A DNA stretch of 50,561 bases from Nitrospinota bacterium (GTDB lineage: Bacteria; Nitrospinota; Nitrospinia; Nitrospinales; VA-1), in contig WAIB01000016.1 of assembly GCA_009873655.1 (NCBI GenBank), positions 1 through 50,561 of the forward strand, written 5' to 3'. Below are positions 34,188 to 43,417 of this stretch, one piece after another. Below the pieces are notes generated by a model that saw nothing but the letters and a program-made list of their open reading frames with translations, searched no databases and was not told where the DNA came from. The stretch's first letter is position 1; every line of letters starts with the position of its first letter. The translations under genes were made by a program, and so were the position numbers.

Positions 34188-35522
34188 TTGAATGATTTTT
34201 TAACTATAATTGGAGCTGGGCTAGCGGGATCGGAGGCCGCCTGGCAGGCAGCGGAGAGGGGCGTTCCCGTTGTCTTATACGAAATGCGGTCTGTGAAACG
34301 TACCGCAGCTCACAAAACGGATAATTGTGCTGAGTTGGTTTGCAGCAACTCTTTAGGCAACAACCTTCCTCATTCTGCCCCCTTCATTCTTAAAGAGGAG
34401 TTACGAAGTTTCAACTCCATCATTATTTCTTCCGCTGACACTCACTCTGTTCCCGCCGGGTCGGCACTCGCTGTCGACAGGGAATTGTTTTCCAGGGAAA
34501 TCACTGAAAAAATTTCCAACCATCCTTTGATTACTTTGAAGCGGGAGGAGGTGGTTTCCATTCCTTCCCCAGGCCCGGTTATCATTGCGACAGGTCCACT
34601 GACATCGCCTAAACTATCTGAGGACATCTCCCAAATGATCGGGCAGGAATATCTATATTTTTACGATGCCCTTTCACCCATTGTCGATGCCAATACCATT
34701 GATTACGACAAGGCATTTTTTGCATCCCGGTATGGGAAAGGAGAGGCGGATTACCTGAATTGCCCCATGAACGAAAAGCAGTATTATGATTTTATCCGTG
34801 AGTTAAATAACGCAGAAAAAGTTCCCTTGGCTTCTTTTGAAAAGCCTGTTTATTTTGAGGGTTGCATGCCCATTGAAGTTCTTGCCGAGAGGGGACCCAA
34901 GACCCTTTCTTTCGGTCCTCTCAAACCAGTGGGGTTAACCGATCCCCGTACAGGTAAAACACCTTATGCCGTGGTGCAGCTCCGAAAAGAAAATAAAGAA
35001 AGCTCTGCATACAATCTGGTTGGTTTTCAAACCAAACTTACCTATCCCGAACAGAAAAGAATTATACGTATGATCCCCGGTCTTGAAGAAGTCGAAATTT
35101 TCCGTTTTGGCGCTATTCACCGGAATACATTCATCAACACTCCGTCTTTGTTAAGCAATGAATTGGAGCTGAAAATCAATCCCGGGACCTATTTTGCCGG
35201 CCAGATCACGGGAGTTGAAGGTTATGTGGAGTCTGCAAGTATGGGTTTACTTGCGAGTTTAAGTGCGACCGCAAAAATTTCAGGAAAGGACTATGTTCCG
35301 CCTCCCAGAGACACCGCCCTGGGTGCTTTGATAAACTATTTGACGGCTTCAGGGACAAAGAACTTCCAGCCGATGAATATCAACTTTGGTTTGTTCTGGG
35401 TTCGGGAGATGAAGATACGTGATAAAAAGGTCAGGAATCAGAATATATCCAAAAACGCACTACAGCAATTACAGAACTGGCGCCATGAAATAAAAGATTG
35501 CATTGGTTCTGCCGCTTACTAA
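34188..35522 (+). CDS. trmFO: Methylenetetrahydrofolate-tRNA-(uracil-54-C5)-methyltransferase
   Basis: FAD- and folate-dependent enzyme forming ribothymidine at tRNA position 54. 444 residues. Dinucleotide-binding motif IIGAGLAGSEAAW at the N-terminus, YEMRSVKRTAAHKT, the cysteine-containing AELVCSNSLGN, then FEGCMPIEVLAERGPKTLSFGPLKPVGL with the second cysteine, and AGQITGVEGYVESASMGLLA. These are TrmFO hallmarks and separate it from MnmG/GidA, which is longer. The start is a TTG at 34188, four bases after the topA stop; no ATG or GTG exists in frame before the FAD motif. It overlaps the convergent gene end by four bases. Confidence 0.94.
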   Translation: MNDFLTIIGAGLAGSEAAWQAAERGVPVVLYEMRSVKRTAAHKTDNCAELVCSNSLGNNLPHSAPFILKEELRSFNSIIISSADTHSVPAGSALAVDRELFSREITEKISNHPLITLKREEVVSIPSPGPVIIATGPLTSPKLSEDISQMIGQEYLYFYDALSPIVDANTIDYDKAFFASRYGKGEADYLNCPMNEKQYYDFIRELNNAEKVPLASFEKPVYFEGCMPIEVLAERGPKTLSFGPLKPVGLTDPRTGKTPYAVVQLRKENKESSAYNLVGFQTKLTYPEQKRIIRMIPGLEEVEIFRFGAIHRNTFINTPSLLSNELELKINPGTYFAGQITGVEGYVESASMGLLASLSATAKISGKDYVPPPRDTALGALINYLTASGTKNFQPMNINFGLFWVREMKIRDKKVRNQNISKNALQQLQNWRHEIKDCIGSAAY

Positions 35523-38386
35523 ACGATACAAACGGCCAATACCTGTTTTAAATCTGTGTCCCCCTTGAAAACTTTATAAATTCCATCCTGCTTCAAGGTG
35601 GTCATTCCATCATTGAGAGCCTGCTCACGAAGTTCTTCTACAAGGCTCTTCTTCATAATCATTCGTTTTATTTCATCCGTTCCTTCAAGACATTCATGGA
35701 TACCGGTTCTTCCGGAGTAACCTGTGTCGTTACAAGAATCGCAACCCACCGGTTTTTTAAGCATGAGTTCATCGGAATAGGTTATCCCCAGCTTTTCAAA
35801 TTCCTCTTCACCATACTCTTTAACCAGCGAATCAAATTCTTCCTGGGTGGGATGGTGGTCTTCTTTGCATTTTTTACAAAGTGTGCGGACCAGCCTTTGG
35901 GCGACGATGAGTAACAAGGCATCCGCGAAGTTAAGAGGATTCATACCCATATCTATCAAACGGGTGATTGTTTCGGGTGCCGAGTTGGTGTGCAGGGTAC
36001 TGAATACAAGATGACCCGTCAGGGAAGCTTCAAGTCCAATGGAACAGGTTTCGGCATCACGCATTTCACCAACCATGATTACATCGGGATCGCCACGAAG
36101 AAATGATTTCATTGCCCGGGCGAAATTCAAACCAATTTTGTTGAGCATTTGTACCTGCCTGAGTCCTTTCTGGGTGATTTCAACAGGATCCTCTGCGGTC
36201 CAGATTTTTCGATCGGGTTTGTTGATAAAACCAAGGGTGGAATGAAGTGTCGTTGTTTTGCCAGATCCTGTTGGGCCCACTACCAGTATTAACCCATACG
36301 GTTTGGCAGCTGAATTTTGAATTAATTTCAGGTTGCGGTCGCTGAAATTCATATTTTCAAGAGGGATTGGCTTGCTTGCCGCAAGAATACGAAGTACCGC
36401 ATCTTCATTGCCTCCGACCGTGGGGCAGGTCGCAACGCGGTATTCAATTTCTTTTTTGCCGTATTTCATCTTGATTTTTCCATCCTGCGGCATTCGCCTT
36501 TCAGCGATATCCAACCGGGACATGATTTTTATTCTTGATATCAGCGCCTGTTTGTATATGGATGGAATCTCTTCGTAGATGGTACAGGTTCCATCTTTTC
36601 TAAATCGAACGAGGACATTTTCTTTTGCTATTCCCGGCTCAATATGGATATCTGAAACGCCTCTCTCGTACGCATCAATTAACACTTTATTGACCAGGCG
36701 CACTATTGTGCTGTCTGTTTCACTGATGGCGTTAGCACCATCATCTTCTTCACCTGCATCGAATTCAAATTCGCCTTGTTCATCTTTGAGAGCATTCAAA
36801 AGGCTGGACATTTCTTCAGTCAGGGGTTCACCGTCATCAGAATTATCTGAAGCTTCTATTCCTAAAGAAGAATTCAGGAAATCGAGAATATCGACCTTAA
36901 GACCGACCTTGTATTGAATTTCACTTTTAGGGAAAATTTGTTTTATGTTTAAATTTTTGTCTGGATTATTAGGGTCATTGATCAGGATAGTAATCTTGTT
37001 GTTTTCTTTTTGTACGGGTATCCAGAAATTTTTTGCCAGAAAGTTGCGATTCAACCCCGTTAAGTTTTCTGCGGGAAGAATTACGGTATCACTGTACCCA
37101 AAGTAGGGGAGATCGTAGAAACTCTCAAGCGATTTGCCTAAATCCTTTCTCTGGATTTTCAAGTCCTTCATCAAAATAGATTCCAGGTCAAGCTGGTTTT
37201 TGCGAGCTTTGGCAGTCGATTGAGTCAGCTCTTCCTCCGTGATAATTCCATTGTGGGTCAAATAGCTGAATTTGGTAGGCTTGGGTTCTACAAATTTTGA
37301 CTGATTATGAAATGCAAGGGCCAGGGTTTCTGCAATAATGGAAGCTGCCTTTTCATCCTGCTCTGTAAATTTCTCCCCGTTCAACTTGTTCACTAGTTGA
37401 ACAACACCCATTAGTTTCCCTGAATAAAGCATGGGACAACCCATAACCGATTTGCTTATGTTTCCGGATTTTTTGTCCCAGGAGCTGTCAAATCTTAAGT
37501 CGGTATGGAAATCTTTCAGTTCGTCTTCATTATAGACATCAGCAATATTCACGCTTTTTTGTTCCATCGCAATCCAGCCGGCGATGCTTACAGGGGAAAT
37601 GGGCAGGCGGATTTCGTTGATTTGCTCTCCTGATTTGACCTTCGAAAATATTTCGTTGGAATGATGGTCAACCGCGTATATCGTTATAGCCTGAGATTCA
37701 AAAAGTTTTAATATGGAATCTTTCAGTTCAATAAGAATTTCGTCTATATTTTTGGCGGAATGGATTGCCTGTGAAATAGTATGCAGCCTTTCTTCAGGGG
37801 TAACCTGGGGTTCGGCGGGGATGGGCCCCATTCCGTATTGCTCTTCTAGTTTGAACAGGATCTGGCCCAGTGCGGGGGCAACCTCTCGGGCCAGTTTGAA
37901 TTCTTTCTCTGTAAACGGGTCCCCGTTTTTCCTGTGGATGACCTCCATAACCCCCACAAGTTTTTTATTGTGCGGGATGGGAAGTACCATTAGAGAACGG
38001 GTGCGCATACTTACGATGCTATCCAGGGTTGAACCTTGAGATAATTTAGGATGAAACTGGGTTAATTCTTCTTGTGAATAGGCATCAGAAATATTAACTG
38101 CCTTTCCCACCGCTGCAACATATCCCGCCAGACTGCTTGTAGAAATATCCACGCGGACTTCTGGTTGCGAATCAATAATTTTGTTCCTTGAAAAGAGTTG
38201 TCTCTTATCTCGGTCCAGTGCAAAAAGGGTTATGGCTTCACAATCCCATAATTCCTTCAGTTCATTGATCAGGAGGGGAATGGAGGCAGCAAGATCCCTT
38301 GAAGATTGGATTCTTGCGAGCATGGATTTGGCTTTGTTTCCATTTGGACTTGCAATGTCATCTTTATTTAAAGTTTCCAGTGCCAT
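35519..38386 (-). CDS. GAF-GAF-PilB/GspE-type secretion ATPase, copy 2
   Basis: Cytoplasmic protein of 955 residues. Two GAF domains (about 20-175 and 205-360) precede an MshEN/T2SSE_N-like segment (about 375-510) and a full type II/IV secretion ATPase (about 560-955). The ATPase has Walker A GPTGSGKTTTLHS, Walker B RGDPDVIMVGEMRD, the His box STLHTNSAPETITRLI, and two zinc cysteine pairs (CKKC and CDSC). It is the standard engine for type IV pilus extension or type II secretion, but with an added double GAF sensor. It lies 26 bases after its paralogue. No pilC, pilT or pilin gene is nearby. Confidence 0.85.
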   Translation of the reverse strand: MALETLNKDDIASPNGNKAKSMLARIQSSRDLAASIPLLINELKELWDCEAITLFALDRDKRQLFSRNKIIDSQPEVRVDISTSSLAGYVAAVGKAVNISDAYSQEELTQFHPKLSQGSTLDSIVSMRTRSLMVLPIPHNKKLVGVMEVIHRKNGDPFTEKEFKLAREVAPALGQILFKLEEQYGMGPIPAEPQVTPEERLHTISQAIHSAKNIDEILIELKDSILKLFESQAITIYAVDHHSNEIFSKVKSGEQINEIRLPISPVSIAGWIAMEQKSVNIADVYNEDELKDFHTDLRFDSSWDKKSGNISKSVMGCPMLYSGKLMGVVQLVNKLNGEKFTEQDEKAASIIAETLALAFHNQSKFVEPKPTKFSYLTHNGIITEEELTQSTAKARKNQLDLESILMKDLKIQRKDLGKSLESFYDLPYFGYSDTVILPAENLTGLNRNFLAKNFWIPVQKENNKITILINDPNNPDKNLNIKQIFPKSEIQYKVGLKVDILDFLNSSLGIEASDNSDDGEPLTEEMSSLLNALKDEQGEFEFDAGEEDDGANAISETDSTIVRLVNKVLIDAYERGVSDIHIEPGIAKENVLVRFRKDGTCTIYEEIPSIYKQALISRIKIMSRLDIAERRMPQDGKIKMKYGKKEIEYRVATCPTVGGNEDAVLRILAASKPIPLENMNFSDRNLKLIQNSAAKPYGLILVVGPTGSGKTTTLHSTLGFINKPDRKIWTAEDPVEITQKGLRQVQMLNKIGLNFARAMKSFLRGDPDVIMVGEMRDAETCSIGLEASLTGHLVFSTLHTNSAPETITRLIDMGMNPLNFADALLLIVAQRLVRTLCKKCKEDHHPTQEEFDSLVKEYGEEEFEKLGITYSDELMLKKPVGCDSCNDTGYSGRTGIHECLEGTDEIKRMIMKKSLVEELREQALNDGMTTLKQDGIYKVFKGDTDLKQVLAVCIV

Positions 38387-38412
38387 GGGAGTATTTTAGG
38401 GGCATTGAATTA

Positions 38413-41364
38413 TTAAACAATACATACAGCAAGAACTTGTTTTAAATCGCAATCTCCTTTAAAAACTTTATGGATTCCATCCTGCTTCAGGGTCGTCATT
38501 CCATCCTTGATGGCTTGATCACGTAGATTTTCCACTAATTCTTTTTTCATAATCATGCGTTTTATATCATCCGTCCCATCAAGCAGTTCATGGAGACCCG
38601 TTCGACCTGCATAACCGGTATCATTGCAGGATGCGCAGCCAACCGGTTTTTTGAGAATCAAATCATCTGTGTATTCAATGTTCAATTTTTTAAAATCCTC
38701 TTCGCCATATTGATTTACAAGTTCGTCAAACTCTTCCCGGTCAGGGTGGTAGTCCTCTTTACATTCCTTGCAGAGTGTGCGAACCAGTCTTTGTGCCACT
38801 ATTAGAAGTAAGGCGTCGGCAAAGTTGAGGGGATTCATTCCCATATCAATCAATCGGGTGATGGTTTCCGGCGCTGAGTTGGTATGAAGTGTGCTGAATA
38901 CGAGATGGCCGGTCAGGGATGCTTCCAGTCCGATGCCACAGGTTTCCGCATCTCGCATTTCCCCTACCATGATCACATCCGGGTCGCCACGCAGAAATGA
39001 TTTCATGGCCCGGGCGAAATCCAGGCCGATTTTGTTTAACATCTGTACCTGTCTCAAACCATCCTGAGTGATTTCCACCGGATCCTCGGCGGTCCAAATC
39101 TTCGTCTCCGGTTTATTAATATACCCCAGGCAGGAGTGAAGCGTGGTTGTTTTTCCCGATCCTGTGGGGCCTACAACCAGAACCAGGCCATAAGGCTTGT
39201 TTACCTTATCCTGGATTAAGCCGAGGTTTCTTTCTGAAAAATTCATTTTATCCAGCGGGATGGGCTTGCTGGCAGCAAGTATACGAAGAACGGCATCTTC
39301 GTTCCCTCCAACGGTAGGGCATGTGGCTACGCGATATTCAATGTCTTTCCGCCCGTACTTCATTTTAATTTTACCGTCCTGGGGCATGCGACGTTCGGCA
39401 ATATCCAGCTTGGACATGATTTTTATCCGGGATATGATCGCCTGCTTGTAAAGATAAGGAATCTCCTGATAAACGCGGCAGGCTCCATCTTTACGGAAGC
39501 GGACTTTGACCGGTTTTTTCCCTGTTCCCGGCTCAAGGTGGATATCTGACACACCTTGATCATAGGCATCTGTTAATACTTTATTGACCAGCCTTACTAT
39601 GGTGCTGTCTGTCTCGCTGATAGCGTTGACTTCGCTTTCTTCTGATGGGTGATCAACGACCTCCGCGCTTTCATCCTCCAGGGCATCGAGTAAACTGGAC
39701 ATTTCCTCGGTGCGGATTTCTTCAGCGGTTTCCGTTTTTGCCTCATCCTCGGTCATGGCTGAAAGTAGGAATTCACGGATATCGACTTTTAATCCGACCT
39801 TGAATTCCAGTTTCTTTTTGGGAAAAATCATTTGGATGTTTTGGATCCTGTCCTTGTTTGTCGGGTCGTCGGTCAAAATAACGGTGCTGGAATCATCGTT
39901 TTGGATGGGAACCCAATAATTTTTGGCCAAATAATTCTTATTTAATCCGGCAAAATTGGATTGCGGCAAGACGATGGAGTCATTAAATCCCTGATAGGGA
40001 AGGCTGTAATAAAGTTCCAGGGCTTTCCCCATGTCTTTACGTTTTAGTTTCAAATCACCAAGCAGTACCGTTTCCAATTCCAATTGGTTTTTTCGGGCCT
40101 TCGATGTGGCATTGTTCAATTCTTCTTGAGAAATAACCCCGCTTTCTACCAGATAACCGAATTTGGTTCGTTTCTGTCGGTTGATTTTTTGCTGGTTAAA
40201 AAATGCCAGGGCCAAAGTCTGGGCGATAATTTTTGCGTTTCGCTCATCAAAACTGGTAAATTTTTCGCCATGTTTTTTATTAACGATTTGAAGAACACCC
40301 ATAAGTTCTTCACCTTGTAAAAGAGGATAAACCAGCATGGATTTTGTTCTCAGCCCAGTTTTCTGGTCCCAGGAACTGTCAAACTTCAATTCAGGGTGAA
40401 AACTTTTTAATTCGCCAGCGTTATAAACATCGTTAATGTTGAGTGGTTTTTTAATATGTGCTGCGCAACCCGATATGCTCTTTTCGGATATGGGTACACG
40501 AATTTCATTTACCTGGTTGCCAGATTTTGATTTCGAATAAATTTCATTGCGAATCTCATCGATCGCATAAATTGTAATCAGAGCGGCGTCAAAAAGCTGG
40601 AGGATAGGCTGCTGCAACTCAATCAGGATTTCGTCAATAGTTCCCGCGGAATGGATTGCATGAGCGGTTGCCTGGATTTTTGCCTCAAGGTCTTCGACTT
40701 CAAGTTTAACCAGAGCATGACCCAGGGTGGAGGAAAGATCTTTTGCCTGCCTTATGTAGCCATCGGAAAAACCGTTTCCCGAAACATGATTTATACATTC
40801 TATCACCCCCATCAGTCTTTTATTGTAGGGCAGAGCGACAACAAGGGCAGACCGGGTTTGGAAATCAAACTTTTCGTCCCAGGATTTATCGAGTTGCAGG
40901 TCCGGGTGTATTTTTTTTAATTCGTCCTGATCGTATGCATTTTCAATGTTGAGGGTTTTTCCCGTTGCCGCTACAAATCCGGCCAGGCTTTTAGAGGATA
41001 TATCAAGGCGGATTTCTTCAACGGCATCGCTTTTAATATTTCTTGAAAAAATTTGCCTTTTTTCCCGATCCACTCCAAAAACCGTCACCGCCTGGCAGTC
41101 AAACAGGGTTTTTAATTCCTCTGTCAGAGAGAAAAGAATTTGCGCCATGCTTTCGCCGGAGACTATTTTATTGATTACAGGTCTGGAGCGATCGCTGGAT
41201 CGACGCCCGCGCGCATCTGAATCAACGGAAATTTTGTCCGAGTTCCTTCTTTTAGAGTGCGGAAGGGAGTCGGTAATAAGTTCTTCACCCTCTGTATGTT
41301 CTACAAGCTTATTACCATTTCCTTCGGAGGAACCTGACTCTTTAGTTTTAGAAAATAATCCCAT
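38413..41364 (-). CDS. GAF-GAF-PilB/GspE-type secretion ATPase, copy 1
   Basis: Protein of 983 residues with the same domain order as the gene after it: a charged N-terminal tail (about 1-65, rich in Ser, Lys, Arg), two GAF domains (about 70-220 and 235-390), an MshEN-like segment and a PilB/GspE ATPase with Walker A GPTGSGKTTTLHS, Walker B GDPDVIMVGEMRD and cysteine pairs CKEC and CASC. The ATPase halves of both copies share long identical runs, the GAF parts less so, which points to tandem duplication followed by divergence of the sensors. A promoter-like sequence lies upstream (41407-41435). Confidence 0.85.
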   Translation of the reverse strand: MGLFSKTKESGSSEGNGNKLVEHTEGEELITDSLPHSKRRNSDKISVDSDARGRRSSDRSRPVINKIVSGESMAQILFSLTEELKTLFDCQAVTVFGVDREKRQIFSRNIKSDAVEEIRLDISSKSLAGFVAATGKTLNIENAYDQDELKKIHPDLQLDKSWDEKFDFQTRSALVVALPYNKRLMGVIECINHVSGNGFSDGYIRQAKDLSSTLGHALVKLEVEDLEAKIQATAHAIHSAGTIDEILIELQQPILQLFDAALITIYAIDEIRNEIYSKSKSGNQVNEIRVPISEKSISGCAAHIKKPLNINDVYNAGELKSFHPELKFDSSWDQKTGLRTKSMLVYPLLQGEELMGVLQIVNKKHGEKFTSFDERNAKIIAQTLALAFFNQQKINRQKRTKFGYLVESGVISQEELNNATSKARKNQLELETVLLGDLKLKRKDMGKALELYYSLPYQGFNDSIVLPQSNFAGLNKNYLAKNYWVPIQNDDSSTVILTDDPTNKDRIQNIQMIFPKKKLEFKVGLKVDIREFLLSAMTEDEAKTETAEEIRTEEMSSLLDALEDESAEVVDHPSEESEVNAISETDSTIVRLVNKVLTDAYDQGVSDIHLEPGTGKKPVKVRFRKDGACRVYQEIPYLYKQAIISRIKIMSKLDIAERRMPQDGKIKMKYGRKDIEYRVATCPTVGGNEDAVLRILAASKPIPLDKMNFSERNLGLIQDKVNKPYGLVLVVGPTGSGKTTTLHSCLGYINKPETKIWTAEDPVEITQDGLRQVQMLNKIGLDFARAMKSFLRGDPDVIMVGEMRDAETCGIGLEASLTGHLVFSTLHTNSAPETITRLIDMGMNPLNFADALLLIVAQRLVRTLCKECKEDYHPDREEFDELVNQYGEEDFKKLNIEYTDDLILKKPVGCASCNDTGYAGRTGLHELLDGTDDIKRMIMKKELVENLRDQAIKDGMTTLKQDGIHKVFKGDCDLKQVLAVCIV

Positions 41365-41406
41365 TCTTTGGTTCCCGGATTGAAAAATTACGAGACCCCA
41401 ACTTCA

Positions 41407-41435
41407 ATCCTACTATCCTGTAAAACAAAACTCAA
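41407..41435 (-). promoter_or_regulatory. Candidate promoter for tandem GAF-PilB genes
   Basis: On the minus strand, TTGAGT (41430-41435) and TAGGAT (41407-41412) are separated by exactly 17 bases, each matching four of six consensus positions. The start would be near 41400, about 36 bases before the ATG at 41364. The 159-bp gap to parE holds no strong terminator that I can see. Confidence 0.4.
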
Positions 41436-41523
41436 GTTGATTAAATACTATTTAACTATTTGATATATTGGCTAAAAAAGGCCGGTTTTGGAAGAAAAAA
41501 TGTGGATTGGGTGAGAGGTGGAG

Positions 41524-43413
41524 TCAAACATCAAGATCTTGTGCGAATTCGGCTTTTTCCTTTATAAAATTATAGCGAGATTCCGCATTTTTGCCCATGA
41601 GCTGGGAAACTGTTTTGCTTGCTCTTTCCGCATCGCTTAATTTGACCCTTATCAAGGACCGGGTTTTTTTATCCATGGTGGTTTCTCTTAAATCCGAAGC
41701 AGGCATTTCCCCCAATCCCTTGAACCGCCCAATATCATGCTGGGTGCCGTTTAAATCTTTTACAATTTTATCTTTCTCTTCTTCGGTAATAGCGTAATAA
41801 AGTTTTTTTCCTACATCGATTCGGTAAAGAGGAGGCTGGGCAATGAATAGATGGCCGTTTTCTATGATTTCCGGCATACAACGATAAAAAAACGTGAGTA
41901 ATAGGGTGCAAATGTGAGCGCCGTCTACATCTGCATCGGTCATGATAATGATTTTCCCGTATCTAAGCTTGCTGTAATCAAACTTGTTATGGATGCCCGT
42001 TCCACAGGCAGAAACAAGATTTTGAATCTCGGAATTTGCGAGGGTCTTGGCCAGGGTGGCGGTTTCAACATTCAGAATTTTTCCGCGAATAGGCAAGATG
42101 GCCTGAGTTTTTCTATCCCTTGCCTGCTTGCTGGATCCGCCAGCAGAATCCCCTTCGCAGATAAACAACTCAGCTTCGTTTTTGTTGGTGGTTGCGCAGT
42201 CAGAAAGTTTTCCGGGAAGATTTAAACGGTGAGAAATATTTGTTTTTCGTTGAACCGCTTCTTTTGCCTGGCGGGAAGCCACCCGGGCCTGTGCTGACAA
42301 GATTACACGATTAGCCAGCGTATCCCCTAAGGTTTGATTTTCATTTAGAAAATGTTCAAGAGAATGTTTGACAACCACTTCAACTTGAGAGGTGATTTCG
42401 GAATTTAACCGGCCTTTTGTCTGCCCCTGAAATTCTACTTCTCCCTGCAGGTAGACGTTTATTATTGCGATTAAGCCTTCCCGGACATCATCTCCGGTTA
42501 TCGATGAAATCTCTCTGGGCAGGAGTTTTCTTCTTTCTATGTATGCCCGCATTGCTTTGGTTATGCCATTCCGGAAACCGTTTTCATGAGTGCCTCCATC
42601 GACCGTCCGAATGGAGTTTGCAAAAGAAAGGACCTGGGTTTCTGTCGCCGGAGTCCATAAAAAGGCGGTTTCCAATCTGAATTGTTTATCCTCTTTTTCA
42701 ACATAAACCGGGCTCTCCATTAAAGTGGATTTCTTGCCAACGATTTTTTTAATGTAATCCTGAATTCCGTCAGGATAGTGGAAGGTATGCTTGTCTTTGC
42801 CTTCTTTGAATGTTATTTTTAATCCCTTATTTAAGAAGGCTTTGGATTCAGCCCGCTCCATGATCAATTTGGGGTTGAACTCAATTTTAGGGAAAATGGC
42901 TGGATCGGGCCGGAAATAAACCGTGGTTCCATAAGTTCGAGTTGCTTTTCCTTTTTTGAGTTTGGTCAAGGGTTTTCCCCTGGCATAGGATTGGGTCCAT
43001 TCGAATCCATCCCTTCGTGAAGTGGCCGTCATGGTTTCCGACAAGGCGCATACTACGGCCATACCGACTCCATGCAATCCCCCGGATACTTTGTAATTGC
43101 CTTGTCCAAACTTTCCCCCTGAATGGAGGGTGGTGAACAGAATCTCCATTGCGCTTTTTTTAGTTTTCTTAAAAAGGTCAACGGGAACTCCTCGGCCGTT
43201 ATCTTTAATGGTCACCCCCTGGTCTTTGTCCAGGGTGATTTCAATATTATCGCAATGGCCGTTTAGGGCTTCATCTACGCTGTTATCCAGTATTTCCCAT
43301 AGGAGGTGATGAAGTCCGGTAGAAGAGGTGGACCCGATATACATTCCCGGTCTTTTGCGTACAGGTTCCAGGCCCTCTAAAACCTGAATGTCTTTTGAAC
43401 TGTATTTAGTCAT
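41524..43413 (-). CDS. parE: DNA topoisomerase IV subunit B
   Basis: ATPase subunit of a type IIA topoisomerase, 629 residues, the ParE length (GyrB of the same type is usually longer). GHKL ATPase motifs: EILDNSVDEALNGHCD, DNGRGVPVD, SGGLHGVGMAVV. TOPRIM motifs: ELFICEGDSAGGSSKQARDR and IIMTDADVDGAHI; the C-terminus has RFKGLGEMPASDL. The phrase QARDRKTQAILPIRGKILNV is also found in GyrB, so the name relies on length and on the directly adjacent parC. It follows parC by four bases. Confidence 0.85.
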   Translation of the reverse strand: MTKYSSKDIQVLEGLEPVRKRPGMYIGSTSSTGLHHLLWEILDNSVDEALNGHCDNIEITLDKDQGVTIKDNGRGVPVDLFKKTKKSAMEILFTTLHSGGKFGQGNYKVSGGLHGVGMAVVCALSETMTATSRRDGFEWTQSYARGKPLTKLKKGKATRTYGTTVYFRPDPAIFPKIEFNPKLIMERAESKAFLNKGLKITFKEGKDKHTFHYPDGIQDYIKKIVGKKSTLMESPVYVEKEDKQFRLETAFLWTPATETQVLSFANSIRTVDGGTHENGFRNGITKAMRAYIERRKLLPREISSITGDDVREGLIAIINVYLQGEVEFQGQTKGRLNSEITSQVEVVVKHSLEHFLNENQTLGDTLANRVILSAQARVASRQAKEAVQRKTNISHRLNLPGKLSDCATTNKNEAELFICEGDSAGGSSKQARDRKTQAILPIRGKILNVETATLAKTLANSEIQNLVSACGTGIHNKFDYSKLRYGKIIIMTDADVDGAHICTLLLTFFYRCMPEIIENGHLFIAQPPLYRIDVGKKLYYAITEEEKDKIVKDLNGTQHDIGRFKGLGEMPASDLRETTMDKKTRSLIRVKLSDAERASKTVSQLMGKNAESRYNFIKEKAEFAQDLDV

Positions 43414-43417
43414 AGGG

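Noticed and set aside
41461-41500. Terminator between parE and the GAF-PilB genes
   Set aside because: The GGCC/CCGG sequence with T-runs there cannot form a hairpin with an adequate loop followed by a T-tract on the minus strand.
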